Assembly (NCBI RefSeq): GCF_001571085.1
Contig: NZ_BCTC01000041.1
Span: 1-53,184 of the forward strand
Reading direction: 5' to 3'
DNA length: 53,184 bases
DNA from: Azohydromonas lata NBRC 102462
Lineage (GTDB): Bacteria; Pseudomonadota; Gammaproteobacteria; Burkholderiales; Burkholderiaceae_C
How positions within the stretch are numbered: the first letter of the stretch is position 1; the number at the start of each line of letters is the position of its first letter. Of the stretch, positions 7,208 through 17,218 are shown piece after piece. The translations under genes and the position numbers were made by a program. The notes below the pieces were generated by a model, which saw only the letters and a list, made by a program, of their open reading frames with translations, searched no databases and was not told where the DNA came from.

Positions 7208-8401
7208 TCAGGCCAGCACGGCCGCCATGGCGTCGGCCACGGCCTGGACGTTGCCCGTGTTCAGGCCGGCGACGCACATGCGGCCGGAGCGCACGAGGTA
7301 GACGGCGTGTTCCTCGCGCAGGCGGTCCACCTGCTCGGCGGTGAGGCCGGTGTAGCTGAACATGCCGCGCTGGGTCAGGAAGTAGTCGAAGTTGCGGCCC
7401 GGCAGCTTGGCGTTGAGCACGCCGTGCAGGCTGCGGCGCATGGCGGCGATGCGCTCGCGCATGGCGGCCACTTCGCCCTCCCACTGGGCGCGCAGCGCGG
7501 GGTCGTTCAGCACCTTGGCCACCACCAGGCCGGCGTGGATGGGCGGGCTGGAATAGTTGCGGCGCACGGTGGCCTTGAGCTGGCCCAGCACCAGGTCGGC
7601 CTCGGCCGCGTCGGCGCAGACCACGCTGAGCGCGCCGGCTCGCTCGCCGTAGAGGCTCATGCTCTTGGAGAACGAGTTCGCCACGAAGAAGCGCAGGCCC
7701 GCGTCGGCCAGGGCGCGGATGGCGAAGGCGTCTTCGTCAATGCCGTCGCCGTAGCCCTGGTAGGCCAGGTCCAGGTAGGGCAGCAGCTTGCCGTCCTTGA
7801 GCACGGGGATGAGCTGCAGCCACTGCTCGCGCGTGAGGTCCACGCCGGTGGGGTTGTGGCAGCAGGCGTGCAGCAGCACCACGGAGCCCGCGGGCACCTC
7901 GCGCAGCGCGGCCAGCATGGCGTCGAACTTCAGGCCGCCGGTGGCCGCGTCGTAGTAGGGGTAGGTGTGCACGGGCAGGCCGGCACCTTCGAACATGGCG
8001 CGGTGGTTGTCCCAGGTCGGGTCGCTGACCCACACGCCCACGCCGGGGAACCAGCGCTTCAAGAAATCGGCGCCCACCTTGAGGCCGCCGCTGGAGCCCA
8101 CGGTCTGCAGCGTGGCGATGCGCTGGCCCGTGACGGCCTCGTGGCCGGCGCCGAACAGCAGCTTCTGCACCGCGGCACGGCAGGCGGCGGAGCCTTCGAT
8201 GGGCAGGTAGGACTTGGCCGCGTTCTCGGCCAGGAGTTGCGCTTCGGCGCGGTGCACGCTCTCCAGCACGGGGATGCGGCCGGCATCGTCGAAGTAGATG
8301 CCGATGGAGAGGTTGACCTTGTTGGGCCGGGGATCGGTCTGGAACTGCTCGTTGAGGCCCAGGATGGGATCGCCCGCGTAGGGCTCGAGGTGCTGGAACA
8401 T
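7208..8401 (-). CDS. tyrB: Aromatic/aspartate aminotransferase (class I)
   Basis: This 397-residue fold-type I PLP enzyme matches AspC/TyrB in length and motifs. CHNPTG (Asn183) and DLAYQGYG (Asp211) are present, and the PLP-binding Lys246 lies in [16 protein letters not shown]. It transfers amino groups between aromatic amino acids or aspartate and 2-oxoglutarate in the cytosol. AspC and TyrB cannot be separated reliably by eye, so the symbol is tentative. The start gives the standard [16 protein letters not shown] opening. Glutathione peroxidase lies 56 bases upstream on the same strand. Confidence 0.93.
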   Translation of the reverse strand: MFQHLEPYAGDPILGLNEQFQTDPRPNKVNLSIGIYFDDAGRIPVLESVHRAEAQLLAENAAKSYLPIEGSAACRAAVQKLLFGAGHEAVTGQRIATLQTVGSSGGLKVGADFLKRWFPGVGVWVSDPTWDNHRAMFEGAGLPVHTYPYYDAATGGLKFDAMLAALREVPAGSVVLLHACCHNPTGVDLTREQWLQLIPVLKDGKLLPYLDLAYQGYGDGIDEDAFAIRALADAGLRFFVANSFSKSMSLYGERAGALSVVCADAAEADLVLGQLKATVRRNYSSPPIHAGLVVAKVLNDPALRAQWEGEVAAMRERIAAMRRSLHGVLNAKLPGRNFDYFLTQRGMFSYTGLTAEQVDRLREEHAVYLVRSGRMCVAGLNTGNVQAVADAMAAVLA

Positions 8402-8457
8402 GGGGCTGACTCCGAAGGACCCGGGATGATAGGGGCGCCGCAGGCCGGCCCCCGCCT

Positions 8458-8952
8458 TCAGCCCAGCGCCTTCTCGATGTCCGCTTCGAGCTTCTGCGGC
8501 GCCTCGGCGGGGCCGTAGCGGCGGATGACGTGGCCGTCGCGGCCGACCAGGAACTTGGTGAAGTTCCACTTGACGGCCTTGCTGCCCAGCAGCCCCGGCG
8601 CCTGTGCGCACAGCCATTTCCACAGCGGGTGCGCGTGGGCGCCGTTAACCTCCACCTTGCTCATGAGCGGAAAGCTCACGCCGTAGCGCGTGCTGCAGAA
8701 ATCCAGGATCTGCTGCTCGGTGCCCGGCTCCTGGCCGCCGAACTGGTTGCACGGAAAACCCAGCACCACCAGGCCGCGGGCGCGGTAGCGCGCCCACAGC
8801 GCCTCCAGCCCGGCGAGCTGCGGCGTGAAGCCGCAGCGGCTGGCGGTGTTGACGATGAGCAGCACGCGGTCGCGGTACTCCATCAGCGACACGGGCCGGC
8901 CGTCTATGCCGTGGGTTTCGAAGGTGTAGAGGCTGCCGTTGTTGTGGTTCAT
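8458..8952 (-). CDS. Glutathione peroxidase family protein (Cys type)
   Basis: This 164-residue thiol peroxidase reduces hydroperoxides in the cytosol. The peroxidatic Cys40 sits in [11 protein letters not shown]. The other tetrad members are visible as Gln in [12 protein letters not shown] (about 70-74) and Trp129-Asn130 in [10 protein letters not shown]. Bacterial members usually prefer thioredoxin over glutathione as reductant. It corresponds to BtuE-type genes. It may be read with the downstream aminotransferase, but the 56-base gap and a TATCAT box there allow separate transcription. Confidence 0.93.
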   Translation of the reverse strand: MNHNNGSLYTFETHGIDGRPVSLMEYRDRVLLIVNTASRCGFTPQLAGLEALWARYRARGLVVLGFPCNQFGGQEPGTEQQILDFCSTRYGVSFPLMSKVEVNGAHAHPLWKWLCAQAPGLLGSKAVKWNFTKFLVGRDGHVIRRYGPAEAPQKLEADIEKALG

Positions 8953-9022
8953 GGCGCACGTTCGTCCTGCACGGGGGACGAGGATCGTAGCGCCGGGGCG
9001 CCGCGCCGCCAGGGGTGAAGCG

Positions 9023-9919
9023 TCAGTGCCCGCGCCGCGTGGCCAGCACCACGGCCGAGACGATGAGCACGCCGCCGAGCAGCAGCCGCCCCGTGAAGTC
9101 GCCCGCGCCCAGCGCGAAGGCCGACAGCGAGGCGAACAGCAGCTCGCTGAGCATGATCACCGCCGTCACCTGCGCCGGCAGCCGCGTGGCGCCGTACTGC
9201 AGCGCCAGGTTGGCCAGGATGAAGCAGCCGGCGAACGCCATCGCCCCCAGCGCCCAGGGCAGCGGCAGCACCGCCGGCGCCGGCACCCGGCCCGCGGCGG
9301 TGAGCAGCGCCGCCAGCGCCCCGGCCACCACCGCGCCGCCCACGAACATGGCCATGCCACGCGCGGCCGGGCTCTGGTGCGCCTGGCGGCGCAGCATCAC
9401 GTTGTTCAGGGCGAAGCTGAAGCCGCCCAACACGCCCAGCGCCTCCGGCAGGTTGCGCGGCAGCGGCAGCCCACCCCCTTCAGGCCACAGCACGGTGCCC
9501 GCGCCCGCCAGCGCCAGCGCCATGCGCACGCCCGCGGCGGCGTTGAGCTTTTCATGCAGCAGCACGCGCCCAAGCAGCAGGGCCCACAGCGGCATCAAGT
9601 AGAAGAGCAGCACCACGCGCACCACGTCGCCCGTGGCGGCGGCCCAATTGAAGGAGGCGTTGGTCGTGCCCGCGGCCAGCACCAGCACCCACAGCGCCGG
9701 CGTGCGCGCCAGTTGCAGCAGCGCGCGCGGGCGGGCGGCCACCAGCAGCGCCAGCGCCAGCAGGTAGATCAGCGCCGTGGACCACAGCGGGTGCAGGCCC
9801 TGCGCGTGCAGCAGCCGGAACGGCCACCAGGACAGACCCCAGACGAAGGCATTGAAGGTCAGCGCCAGCGCGGGCAGCAGGGCCCGGGGGGCGGCGCCGC
9901 CGTGCAGCGCGCGGCTCAA
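9023..9919 (-). CDS. EamA/DMT-family transporter
   Basis: This is a 298-residue inner-membrane protein with about ten hydrophobic helices arranged as two EamA repeats (FNAFVWGLSWWPFRLL in the first, FALNNVMLRRQ in the second). The family exports metabolites or amino acids, and the substrate is unknown. The only start that gives a complete first helix is a TTG at 9919. It overlaps the stop of lplT in the sequence TTGA, so translation is probably coupled. No in-frame ATG occurs until the fourth helix. Confidence 0.85.
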   Translation of the reverse strand: MSRALHGGAAPRALLPALALTFNAFVWGLSWWPFRLLHAQGLHPLWSTALIYLLALALLVAARPRALLQLARTPALWVLVLAAGTTNASFNWAAATGDVVRVVLLFYLMPLWALLLGRVLLHEKLNAAAGVRMALALAGAGTVLWPEGGGLPLPRNLPEALGVLGGFSFALNNVMLRRQAHQSPAARGMAMFVGGAVVAGALAALLTAAGRVPAPAVLPLPWALGAMAFAGCFILANLALQYGATRLPAQVTAVIMLSELLFASLSAFALGAGDFTGRLLLGGVLIVSAVVLATRRGH

Positions 9920-11193
9920 TGCCGGTCGGTGCGCGCGATGGCGAGCAGCCGCTCGACCTCGTCGCGGTGGCGCACGCAGTTGCGCAGGTGCCAGCGGCCG
10001 ATGAGGGCCATGATGCCCGCCACCACGATGCCGAAGATGGTGATGGCGCCGAAGGCCGACAGGCCCAGCTTGGTCATGCCCGTGTAGAAGGCGCCCAAGC
10101 CGAGGATGCAGGCCTGCTCGTTGAAGTTCTGCACGGCGATGGAGCGGCCCGCGCCCATGAGGTTGTGGCCGCGGTGCTGCAGCAGCGCGTTCATGGGCAC
10201 CACCAGGTAGCCGCCGATGCCGCCGAGCAGGATCAGGAAGGGCGCCGCGATCCACACGTCGGTGATGAAGTTCATGCCGATCACGAGCAGCCCCATCACC
10301 ACGCCCAGCGGGATGACGCCGGTGGCGCGGTCGAGCTTCATGGCCAGCGAGGCGACGATGGCCCCCACCGCCGTGCCTATGGCCACCACGCCCACCAGCG
10401 CCGAGGCCTGCGTGGTGCCGTAGCCCAGCGCCGCCGCGGCCCAGGCCAGGACGATGTAGCGCAGGTTGCCCGACACGCCCCAGAACAGCGTGGTGGTGGC
10501 CAGCGAGATCTGGCCCAGCTTGTCGGCCCACAGCCGCGCGTTGCAGTGCGAGAAGTCGCGCACCAGGCCGGGCAGGCCCAGCTCCAGCGGCTGCAGCGGC
10601 GCCTCGGTGCGCGGAATGCGCAGGTTGAACAGAGCCGCGGCGACGTACAGCAGGATCATGGACGCGATGGCCGCTTCCGGCGGCGTGTCCACGCCCGTGT
10701 CTATCAGCGGAAAGTCCAGCCCAAGCAGCGCCTGGCCCACCTTGGGCCCAACGAGCTGCCCGCCCAGGAGCACGCCCAGGATGATGGAACCGATGGTGAG
10801 GCCCTCTATCCAGCCGTTGGCCTTGACCAGTTGCGAGGGCGGCAGCAGCTCGGTGAGGATGCCGTACTTGGCCGGCGAGTAGGCCGCCGCACCCAGGCCC
10901 ACGATGGCGTAGGCCGCCAGCGGGTGCGTGCCGAACAGCATCATCAGGCAGCCCACCACCTTGATGCTGTTGGAAACGAACATGACCTTGCCCTTGGGCA
11001 CCGCGTCGGCAAAAGCGCCCACGAAGGGCGCCAGCACCACGTAGAACAGGGCAAACATCGGCACCAGCGCCGCCCGCTGCCATTCGGCAGCCCCCGAGGT
11101 CTTGAGCAGTTCGACCGCCGCGACGAACAGCGCGTTGTCAGCCAGCGAGCTGAAAAACTGCGCTGACATGATCGTGTAAAAGCCTTTTTTCAT
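9916..11193 (-). CDS. lplT: Lysophospholipid transporter LplT (MFS)
   Basis: This 425-residue, twelve-helix MFS protein carries the LplT signatures [18 protein letters not shown] near the N-terminus and [18 protein letters not shown]-like [14 protein letters not shown] around residue 100. LplT flips lysophospholipids across the inner membrane for reacylation by Aas. No aas or acyltransferase gene is next to it here. An EamA transporter is fused to it by a TTGA overlap instead. The start MKKGFYTIM gives a normal first helix; a longer open frame upstream adds an unlikely cysteine-rich extension. Confidence 0.92.
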   Translation of the reverse strand: MKKGFYTIMSAQFFSSLADNALFVAAVELLKTSGAAEWQRAALVPMFALFYVVLAPFVGAFADAVPKGKVMFVSNSIKVVGCLMMLFGTHPLAAYAIVGLGAAAYSPAKYGILTELLPPSQLVKANGWIEGLTIGSIILGVLLGGQLVGPKVGQALLGLDFPLIDTGVDTPPEAAIASMILLYVAAALFNLRIPRTEAPLQPLELGLPGLVRDFSHCNARLWADKLGQISLATTTLFWGVSGNLRYIVLAWAAAALGYGTTQASALVGVVAIGTAVGAIVASLAMKLDRATGVIPLGVVMGLLVIGMNFITDVWIAAPFLILLGGIGGYLVVPMNALLQHRGHNLMGAGRSIAVQNFNEQACILGLGAFYTGMTKLGLSAFGAITIFGIVVAGIMALIGRWHLRNCVRHRDEVERLLAIARTDRH

Positions 11194-11396
11194 GCGCAGC
11201 GGGCAGCAGCCGGGCACCGGCCAGGCCGGCATCTCGGTGCGCCAGGGAATTCTTGGGGGGTTGCCTAGGCCGTGGAGCGCGGGGTTATAGCACGCGGTAT
11301 TCCCGGCTCCCGCATGGTGAAAGCGGCTTGCGCTGCAAAGGCAGAATTGCTCCTCACTTTGCAGCGCCCTGCCCCGCCGTACCCGCTACAACCGCC

Positions 11397-12497
11397 ATGC
11401 CGCGTCCCATCCAAGCCCTGATCCACACCGCCGCCCTCACGCACAACCTGGCGCGCGCACGCGCCGCCGCGCCGGACGCGCGGGTGTGGGCGGTGGTCAA
11501 GGCCAACGCCTATGGCCACGGCATAGAGAACGTCTTCCAGGCCTTTCGCGGCGCCGACGGCTTCGCGCTGCTGGACCTGGAGGAGGCCAAGCGGCTGCGC
11601 GCGCTGGACTGGCGCGGGCCCATCCTGCTGCTCGAAGGCTGCTTCGAGCCGCGCGACCTGGAGCTGTGCTCGCGCCTGGACCTGTGGCACGTGGTGCACC
11701 GCGAGGCGCAGATCGACTGGCTGGCCGCGCACAAGACGCAGCTGCCGCACCGCGTCTTCCTGAAGCTCAACAGCGGCATGAACCGGCTGGGCTTCACGCC
11801 TCAAGCCTTCCGGTCGGCCTGGGTGCGGCTCAATGCGCTGCCGCAGGTGGACGAGATTTCCTTCATGACCCACTTCGCCGATGCCGATGGCCCGCGCGGC
11901 ATCGAGCACCAGTTGAAATGCTTCCTGGAGGCGACGGCCGACCTGCAGGGCGAGCGTTCCCTGAGCAACAGCGCCACGGCGCTGCGCCTGGCCGGGGACG
12001 ACCCGCGGGTGCGCGCCGACTGGGTGCGCCCGGGGATCATGACCTACGGCAGCGCGCCGGATTACCCCGAGCACGACATCGCCCACTGGGACCTGCAGCC
12101 CACCATGACGCTGCGCTCGCAACTGATTGCCGTGCAGCACCTGCAGGGCGGCGACACCGTGGGCTATGGCAGCACCTTCACCGCCGAGCAGCCCATGCGC
12201 ATAGGCATCGTCGCTTGCGGCTATGCCGACGGCTACCCGCGCCACGCCGGCACGGGCACGCCGGTGCTGGTGGAGGGCGTGCGCACGCGCACGCTTGGGC
12301 GCGTTTCCATGGACATGCTGGCCGTGGACCTCACGCCCGTGCCCGCCGCGCAGTGCGGCGCCGAGGTCACGCTGTGGGGCAAGGGCCCGCGCGGCACGGT
12401 GCTTGCGATAGACGAGGTGGCCCGCGCCGCCGGCACCCTGGGCTATGAATTGATGTGCGCCGTGGCCCCGCGCGTGCCGGTGCTGGCCGCCGCCTGA
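11397..12497 (+). CDS. alr: Alanine racemase
   Basis: This 366-residue PLP enzyme makes D-alanine for peptidoglycan. The PLP lysine is Lys35 in [13 protein letters not shown], and the opposite catalytic base is Tyr257 in [18 protein letters not shown] (about 125-133) and SMDMLAVDL are further family blocks. An open frame continues upstream of this ATG but without similarity. A TACAAC box ends 4 bases before the ATG, so the mRNA may have almost no leader. The thioesterase and arfB genes follow on the same strand. Alr and DadX cannot be told apart by context here. Confidence 0.95.
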   Translation: MPRPIQALIHTAALTHNLARARAAAPDARVWAVVKANAYGHGIENVFQAFRGADGFALLDLEEAKRLRALDWRGPILLLEGCFEPRDLELCSRLDLWHVVHREAQIDWLAAHKTQLPHRVFLKLNSGMNRLGFTPQAFRSAWVRLNALPQVDEISFMTHFADADGPRGIEHQLKCFLEATADLQGERSLSNSATALRLAGDDPRVRADWVRPGIMTYGSAPDYPEHDIAHWDLQPTMTLRSQLIAVQHLQGGDTVGYGSTFTAEQPMRIGIVACGYADGYPRHAGTGTPVLVEGVRTRTLGRVSMDMLAVDLTPVPAAQCGAEVTLWGKGPRGTVLAIDEVARAAGTLGYELMCAVAPRVPVLAAA

Positions 12498-12555
12498 CCC
12501 CGGCCGAAACGCCGCGCGGGCACCGTTTTTCCCTTCACACAGGACTTCGCAGTAC

Positions 12556-13089
12556 ATGAACCACCTGCCCGCCCACCAGCTCTCCATGACGGTGCTGATG
12601 ACGCCCGACACCGCCAATTTCTCGGGCAACGTGCACGGCGGCGCCATCCTGAAGCTGCTGGACCAGGTGGCCTACGCCTGCGCCAGCCGCTACGCCGGGC
12701 GCTACGTGGTGACGCTGTCGGTGGACCAGGTGATGTTCCGCCAGCCCATCCATGTGGGCGAGCTGGTCACCTTCCTGGCCAGCATCAACCACACGGGCAC
12801 GTCCTCGATGGAGGTGGGCATCAAGGTGATTGCCGAGGACATACGCACCCAGGTGGTGCGCCACGTCAACAGCTGCTTCTTCACCATGGTGGCGGTGGAC
12901 GACGACCGCAAGCCCGCCCCCGTGCCGCCGCTGCGCCCCTTCACGCCGGAGGAGAAGCGCCGTTTCGAGCAGGCCAAGGTGCGCCGCGCGCTGCGCCAGG
13001 AGCTGGAGCAGCGCTACCAGACCATGCGCGAGCAGCCCGCCGCCCCGGCCGAGCCGCTGGCCACCCCGGCCAAGGCCACCAAGCACTGA
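12556..13089 (+). CDS. Hot-dog-fold acyl-CoA thioesterase
   Basis: This is a 177-residue cytosolic thioesterase of the YciA/ACOT type. It shows the family block NFSGNVHGGAILKLLDQVAYACASRY (cut here as NFSGNVHGG and LLDQVAYACA) followed by VVTLSVDQVMFRQPIHVGEL, with the catalytic Asp in LLDQV. The hot-dog domain covers about residues 1-125. The tail is charged and Pro/Ala-rich. It hydrolyses acyl-CoA esters, with chain length unknown. The arfB start lies 13 bases after its stop, so the two are probably co-transcribed. Confidence 0.92.
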   Translation: MNHLPAHQLSMTVLMTPDTANFSGNVHGGAILKLLDQVAYACASRYAGRYVVTLSVDQVMFRQPIHVGELVTFLASINHTGTSSMEVGIKVIAEDIRTQVVRHVNSCFFTMVAVDDDRKPAPVPPLRPFTPEEKRRFEQAKVRRALRQELEQRYQTMREQPAAPAEPLATPAKATKH

Positions 13090-13102
13090 AGCCCGTCCTG
13101 CC

Positions 13103-13507
13103 GTGAAGCCCAGCGTCCGCGTCCAGCCGCACGAGGTGCACTGCACGGCGATGCGCGCGCAAGGCGCGGGCGGGCAGAACGTCAACAAGGTGTCGACGGC
13201 CATCCACCTGCGCTACGACGTCCACGCCAGCTCGCTGCCGGAGGACGTCAAGGAGCGGCTGCTGGCGCTGGGCGATGCACGCATCACGCGCGAGGGCGTG
13301 GTGGTGATCAAGGCGCAGGAGCACCGCAGCCAGGAGATGAACCGCGCCGACGCGCTCACGCGGCTGCAGGCGCTGGTGGACAGCGTGGCCGAGGCGCCCA
13401 AGACCCGCCGGCCCACCAAGCCCACGCGCGCCTCGCAGCGCCGCCGGGTGGAAGCCAAGGCGCGGCATGGGGCCATCAAGGCGATGCGCGGGCGGGTGGA
13501 CGGCTGA
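13103..13507 (+). CDS. arfB: Alternative ribosome-rescue factor ArfB (YaeJ), GTG start
   Basis: This 134-residue release-factor-like peptidyl-tRNA hydrolase frees ribosomes stalled on mRNAs lacking a stop codon. The catalytic GGQ (residues 23-25) is in RAQGAGGQNVNKVSTA, and the C-terminal tail is Lys/Arg-rich (RRPTKPTRASQRRR), as needed to enter the empty mRNA channel. The GTG at 13103 gives the usual length; no nearby ATG would. It follows the thioesterase stop by 13 bases. Confidence 0.93.
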   Translation: MKPSVRVQPHEVHCTAMRAQGAGGQNVNKVSTAIHLRYDVHASSLPEDVKERLLALGDARITREGVVVIKAQEHRSQEMNRADALTRLQALVDSVAEAPKTRRPTKPTRASQRRRVEAKARHGAIKAMRGRVDG

Positions 13508-13623
13508 TAGTCCGCCATGCGCGCCGGGCACCATGCCCACCGCCGCCCAATTGTGAAGCGCAGGTAAAGCTGGTCATCCCCGCCCCGGCCACCGCCGTTG
13601 GGACGGCATCTGCCCTGACGGAG

Positions 13624-13971
13624 ATGGACATGCAAGCACAAGCCCCGGCACGCCGCCGCGCGTTGTTGGCCGGCGGCCTGGCCGCCCTGGCACTGGCCCT
13701 GGGCGGCTGCGTCGTGGCGCCGGCCCAGCCCTACTACTACGGCGACGTCGCCACCGCGCCGCCCCCCGCGCCGCTGGTGGAGAGCTACGGCGCGCCGCCC
13801 GTGGTCGGCTCCATCTGGATCAACGGCTACTGGCGCTGGGGCGGCGCCCGCTACGCCTGGGTGCCGGGCTACTGGCACGCGCCGCGCCCGGGCTACTACT
13901 GGGAGCCGCACCGCTGGGCCCCGGCCGGCCCGGGCTGGCGCATGGCCCCGGGCTACTGGCGGCGCGGCTGA
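13624..13971 (+). CDS. YXWXXGXW-repeat lipoprotein
   Basis: The 115-residue product has a lipoprotein signal with lipobox LALGGC (Cys29). The mature part is rich in Trp, Tyr, Gly and Pro, with repeated units of the form W-x-x-G-Y-W (GYWRWGGARYAW, VPGYWHAPRPGYYW). The N-terminus also has an RRRALLAGG segment. The family is common in Burkholderiales and is thought to be envelope-associated; its function is unknown. It stands alone, ending 8 bases from the convergent GDSL lipoprotein gene. Confidence 0.85.
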   Translation: MDMQAQAPARRRALLAGGLAALALALGGCVVAPAQPYYYGDVATAPPPAPLVESYGAPPVVGSIWINGYWRWGGARYAWVPGYWHAPRPGYYWEPHRWAPAGPGWRMAPGYWRRG

Positions 13972-13978
13972 CGCTGGG

Positions 13979-15181
13979 TCAGGAAGCAGGCTGCGGCAGC
14001 GGCGCCAGGGTGCAGTCGCTGCTGAACAGGCCGTTGCACGGGCGCGCGCCGTAGGCGCCCAGCCAGCCCGCGCGCGTCATGGCGTCCGTCACCACGCGCG
14101 CGAGCAACTGGTAGCCGTAGGGCGTGAGGTGCACCGTGTCGGCAAACCACCAGCGGGACACGTCGGGCGCCACCACCGTGGCCTTGTTGCAGAACAGCGA
14201 ATTGAAGCGCTGCGAGGACAGCAGGCAGGCCGGCTGCGTCGTGTTCACCAGCCCGTAGAGCGCCGGGCTCTGCGCCTGCTGCCGGCTGGCGGTGAAGGCG
14301 TCCACCACCAGCACGCGAGGCTCGTTGGCAAAGGCCTGCTGCAGCGGCGCGTTGAAGGCCTGCGAGAACTGCGAGATCACCGCGCGCTGCTCCACCGACA
14401 GCGACACCACCGAGGGCGTCACGCCGATGTCGGGCAACAGCACCAGCGCCACGCGCTGCGCGCCACGGGCCAGCAACTGGCTCTGCACCAGCGCCGCGAG
14501 CTGCGCTCCGGCCAGGGCCATGTTCTGAATGGCTTGAGTCGCCAGGGCAGTGATGGTGTCGGCATCCGCGCCGGTGAGCAGCGCGCCCACCAGCGGCTCG
14601 ACCTGCACCAGCGCGTCGTTGCCGCCGGCCATCACCGTGACCAGCTCCCCATTGCCGAAGCGCCCGCCGGCCAGGGCCAGGTGGCGGGCGATCTGCACCG
14701 TCAGCGGGTCGGTGGACGCGCCCAAGAGGCCGCGCTGGTCATCAGGCAGCCGTGCCGCGTTGCCGGGGCCGTAGGGGTCGGTGACGCGCGCGCCGCCCTG
14801 GGCGTAGTTGAAGCAGCCGGCATGGTCCTGTGTGGCCTCGGCCAGGGCCAGGTAGGGACTGCCCGGCGGCGGGTTGAGGCCCGTGCGCGCCGCGCAGGGC
14901 GCGGGCAGCGCCAGCTCGCGCGCGAGCTGCTCGGTCCAGTTGGTGCCCGCCGCGGGGCGCGTGGCGCTGTAGTCGTTGACGGTGAACTGACCGCCATCGA
15001 ACACGGCGCGCATGCCCGCCGTGCGGTAGGTGCCCACGTCGCTCAGGCTGTCGCCAAAGCTCACCAGCCGCGCGTAGCTTGGGCCGTCATTGCCGCCGTC
15101 GCTGCCGCCGCAGCCCGCCAGCAGCGCCGCCGCAGCCACCGCGGCGGCCATGCAGGTCCGTGTCCATTTTCTTGCCCTCAT
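13979..15181 (-). CDS. SGNH/GDSL-family lipoprotein esterase
   Basis: This 400-residue protein has a lipoprotein signal ending LLAGC (Cys24) followed by a Gly/Ser/Asn-rich spacer. The GDSL block is VSFGDSLSDVG with nucleophile Ser45, and the Asp348-x-x-His351 pair is in FADTVHLTPYG. Blocks FNYAQGGARV and VMAGGNDA match the conserved Gly and Asn regions. It is probably an outer-membrane- or periplasm-facing esterase/lipase. Four cysteines in the last third could form disulfides. It is divergent from radA. Confidence 0.92.
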   Translation of the reverse strand: MRARKWTRTCMAAAVAAAALLAGCGGSDGGNDGPSYARLVSFGDSLSDVGTYRTAGMRAVFDGGQFTVNDYSATRPAAGTNWTEQLARELALPAPCAARTGLNPPPGSPYLALAEATQDHAGCFNYAQGGARVTDPYGPGNAARLPDDQRGLLGASTDPLTVQIARHLALAGGRFGNGELVTVMAGGNDALVQVEPLVGALLTGADADTITALATQAIQNMALAGAQLAALVQSQLLARGAQRVALVLLPDIGVTPSVVSLSVEQRAVISQFSQAFNAPLQQAFANEPRVLVVDAFTASRQQAQSPALYGLVNTTQPACLLSSQRFNSLFCNKATVVAPDVSRWWFADTVHLTPYGYQLLARVVTDAMTRAGWLGAYGARPCNGLFSSDCTLAPLPQPAS

Positions 15182-15319
15182 GTCGCATCTCCGTTGAAGG
15201 ACGCGCAGTTGTGAACCTTTTCCGCGCGCCCTCCAGCCACGTCAATGCGGGATTGCCTGCCGCGCGCCGGTTCGCCTTGCCGCTTGGCCGCGCGCGGGCG
15301 CGGGCATGCGCGGCGCCCG

Positions 15320-15325
15320 GACAAT
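15320..15325 (+). promoter_or_regulatory. -10-like box, predicted leaderless start of radA
   Basis: GACAAT ends 6 bases before the radA ATG, which places the expected transcription start on the A of the ATG. No classical -35 hexamer is evident. Confidence 0.5.
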
Positions 15326-15331
15326 CGGGGA

Positions 15332-16702
15332 ATGGCACGTGAAAAAACCATCTACACCTGCACCGAGTGCGGGGGCACCAGCGCCAAGTGGCTTGGGCGC
15401 TGCCCGGCCTGCGGGGCCTGGAACACGCTGGTCGAGGGGCCGGCGGACGTCAGCGCCGCGGGCGCATCGAAAAACCGCTTCCAGGCCCTGGCCAAGAGCC
15501 AGCCGGTGGCCACGCTCAGCGAGATCGAGGCCGGCGACGTGGCGCGCACGCCCACGGGCATCGAGGAGCTGGACCGCGTGCTGGGCGGCGGCATCGTGGC
15601 CGGCGGCGTGGTGCTCATCGGCGGCGACCCGGGCATAGGCAAGTCCACGCTGCTGCTGCAGGCGGTGGACGCGCTCTCGCAGCAGATGCTGGTGCTCTAC
15701 GTCACCGGCGAGGAGTCCGGCGCCCAAGTGGCGCTGCGCGCCCGCCGCCTGGGCCTGGAAGGCGCGCGCGTGCGCGTGCTGGCCGAGATCAACCTGGAAA
15801 AGATCCTCGCCACCGTGGAAGCCGAGCGCCCGGCCTTCTGCGTCATCGACTCCATCCAGACGCTGTACTCCGAGCAGCTCACCTCGGCGCCGGGCTCGGT
15901 GGCGCAGGTGCGCGAGTGCGCCGCGCACCTCACGCGCTCGGCCAAGGGCGGCGGCACCAGCATCGTGCTGGTGGGCCACGTCACCAAGGAAGGCGCCCTG
16001 GCCGGCCCGCGCGTGCTGGAGCACATGGTGGACACGGTGCTGTACTTCGAGGGCGACACGCACTCCAGCTTCCGCCTGGTGCGCGCCATCAAGAACCGCT
16101 TCGGCGCGGTCAACGAGATCGGCGTGTTCGCCATGACGGAGAAGGGCCTCAAGGGCGTGGCCAATCCCAGCGCCATCTTCCTGAGCACCCACGGCGAGCC
16201 CGTGCCGGGATCGTGCGTGCTGGTGACGCTGGAGGGCACGCGGCCGCTGCTGGTGGAAATACAGGCGCTGGTGGATGCGGGCGGGCCGAGCCCGCGGCGG
16301 CTGTCCGTGGGCCTGGACCGCGACCGGCTGGCCATGCTGCTGGCGGTGCTGCACCGGCACGCGGGCGTGTCGTGCATGGACCAGGACGTGTTCGTCAACG
16401 CCGTGGGCGGCGTGCGCATCAGCGAGCCCGCGGCCGACTTGGCCGTGCTGCTGGCCATCCACTCCAGCCTGCGCGGCAAGCCGCTGCCGCGCGGCTTCAT
16501 AGCTTTCGGCGAAGTGGGCCTGGCCGGCGAGGTGCGCCCCGCGCCGCGCGGCCAGGAGCGCTTGAAAGAGGCCGCCAAGCTGGGCTTCAGCGTGGCGGTG
16601 GTGCCGCGGGCCAACCTGCCCAAGAAACCCATTGAGGGGCTGAGCATCCACCCGGTGGAGCGCATCGAAGAAGCCATCCAGGTGCTGCGCGGCCTGGACT
16701 GA
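15332..16702 (+). CDS. radA: DNA repair protein RadA
   Basis: This 456-residue branch-migration ATPase acts in recombination. Features in order are the N-terminal zinc finger (Cys10, Cys13, Cys24, Cys27), the Walker A GGDPGIGKST near residues 92-101, the RadA-specific KNRFG motif in AIKNRFGAVNEIGVF, and a C-terminal Lon-protease-like domain (after about residue 300). The start is set by the zinc-finger opening MAREKTIYTC. An upstream open frame has no similarity. It is followed by a small membrane protein gene 28 bases downstream. Confidence 0.97.
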   Translation: MAREKTIYTCTECGGTSAKWLGRCPACGAWNTLVEGPADVSAAGASKNRFQALAKSQPVATLSEIEAGDVARTPTGIEELDRVLGGGIVAGGVVLIGGDPGIGKSTLLLQAVDALSQQMLVLYVTGEESGAQVALRARRLGLEGARVRVLAEINLEKILATVEAERPAFCVIDSIQTLYSEQLTSAPGSVAQVRECAAHLTRSAKGGGTSIVLVGHVTKEGALAGPRVLEHMVDTVLYFEGDTHSSFRLVRAIKNRFGAVNEIGVFAMTEKGLKGVANPSAIFLSTHGEPVPGSCVLVTLEGTRPLLVEIQALVDAGGPSPRRLSVGLDRDRLAMLLAVLHRHAGVSCMDQDVFVNAVGGVRISEPAADLAVLLAIHSSLRGKPLPRGFIAFGEVGLAGEVRPAPRGQERLKEAAKLGFSVAVVPRANLPKKPIEGLSIHPVERIEEAIQVLRGLD

Positions 16703-16730
16703 CCACGGACGAACGAGAAAGGAAACGACG

Positions 16731-17114
16731 ATGAACCAATGGCTGGGTTGGATATTGGCGCTGGCGGCGCTGGCGGTGGGCTACGTGCAGCACGGCTGGC
16801 AAGGCGCATTGATGGGGCTGACGGTGGTGGCGTTCTGGCTGCTGCTGCAGTTCAACCGCGCCGTGCGCGTGATGCGCAACGCCAACCGCGCGCCCGTGGG
16901 CCACGTGGACAGCGCCGTGATGCTCAACGCCAAGCTCAAGCCGGGCATGCGCATGCTCGACATCGTGTCGCTCACCCGCAGCCTGGGCCAGCGCCTGGAC
17001 GGCAGCGGCGAGCGCTGGGTCTGGCGCGACGCCGGCGGCGCCCGCGTGGAGGTGGAGATGAAGGGCGGGCGCTGCAGCCGCTGGAGCCTCGCACGCGAGG
17101 ACGATGTGGCCTAG
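16731..17114 (+). CDS. Small membrane protein of unknown function
   Basis: The 127-residue product has two N-terminal hydrophobic helices (about residues 4-18 and 24-42) and a soluble C-terminal part with a conserved-looking stretch LKPGMRMLDIVSLTRSLG. I do not recognise a named domain. A ribosome-binding GAGAAAGGAAAC precedes the ATG. It sits between radA and ilvE on the same strand and could be co-transcribed with radA. Confidence 0.75.
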   Translation: MNQWLGWILALAALAVGYVQHGWQGALMGLTVVAFWLLLQFNRAVRVMRNANRAPVGHVDSAVMLNAKLKPGMRMLDIVSLTRSLGQRLDGSGERWVWRDAGGARVEVEMKGGRCSRWSLAREDDVA

Positions 17115-17218
17115 TACCGCTGCGCGCCGCCCCGGATGCCGCGCGTTTGGGCGGACCGGTGCGGTCGCCCTCGTAGAATCGTGAGTTTTTCCCAACAGGC
17201 AAATTTCCGGAGTCCACG

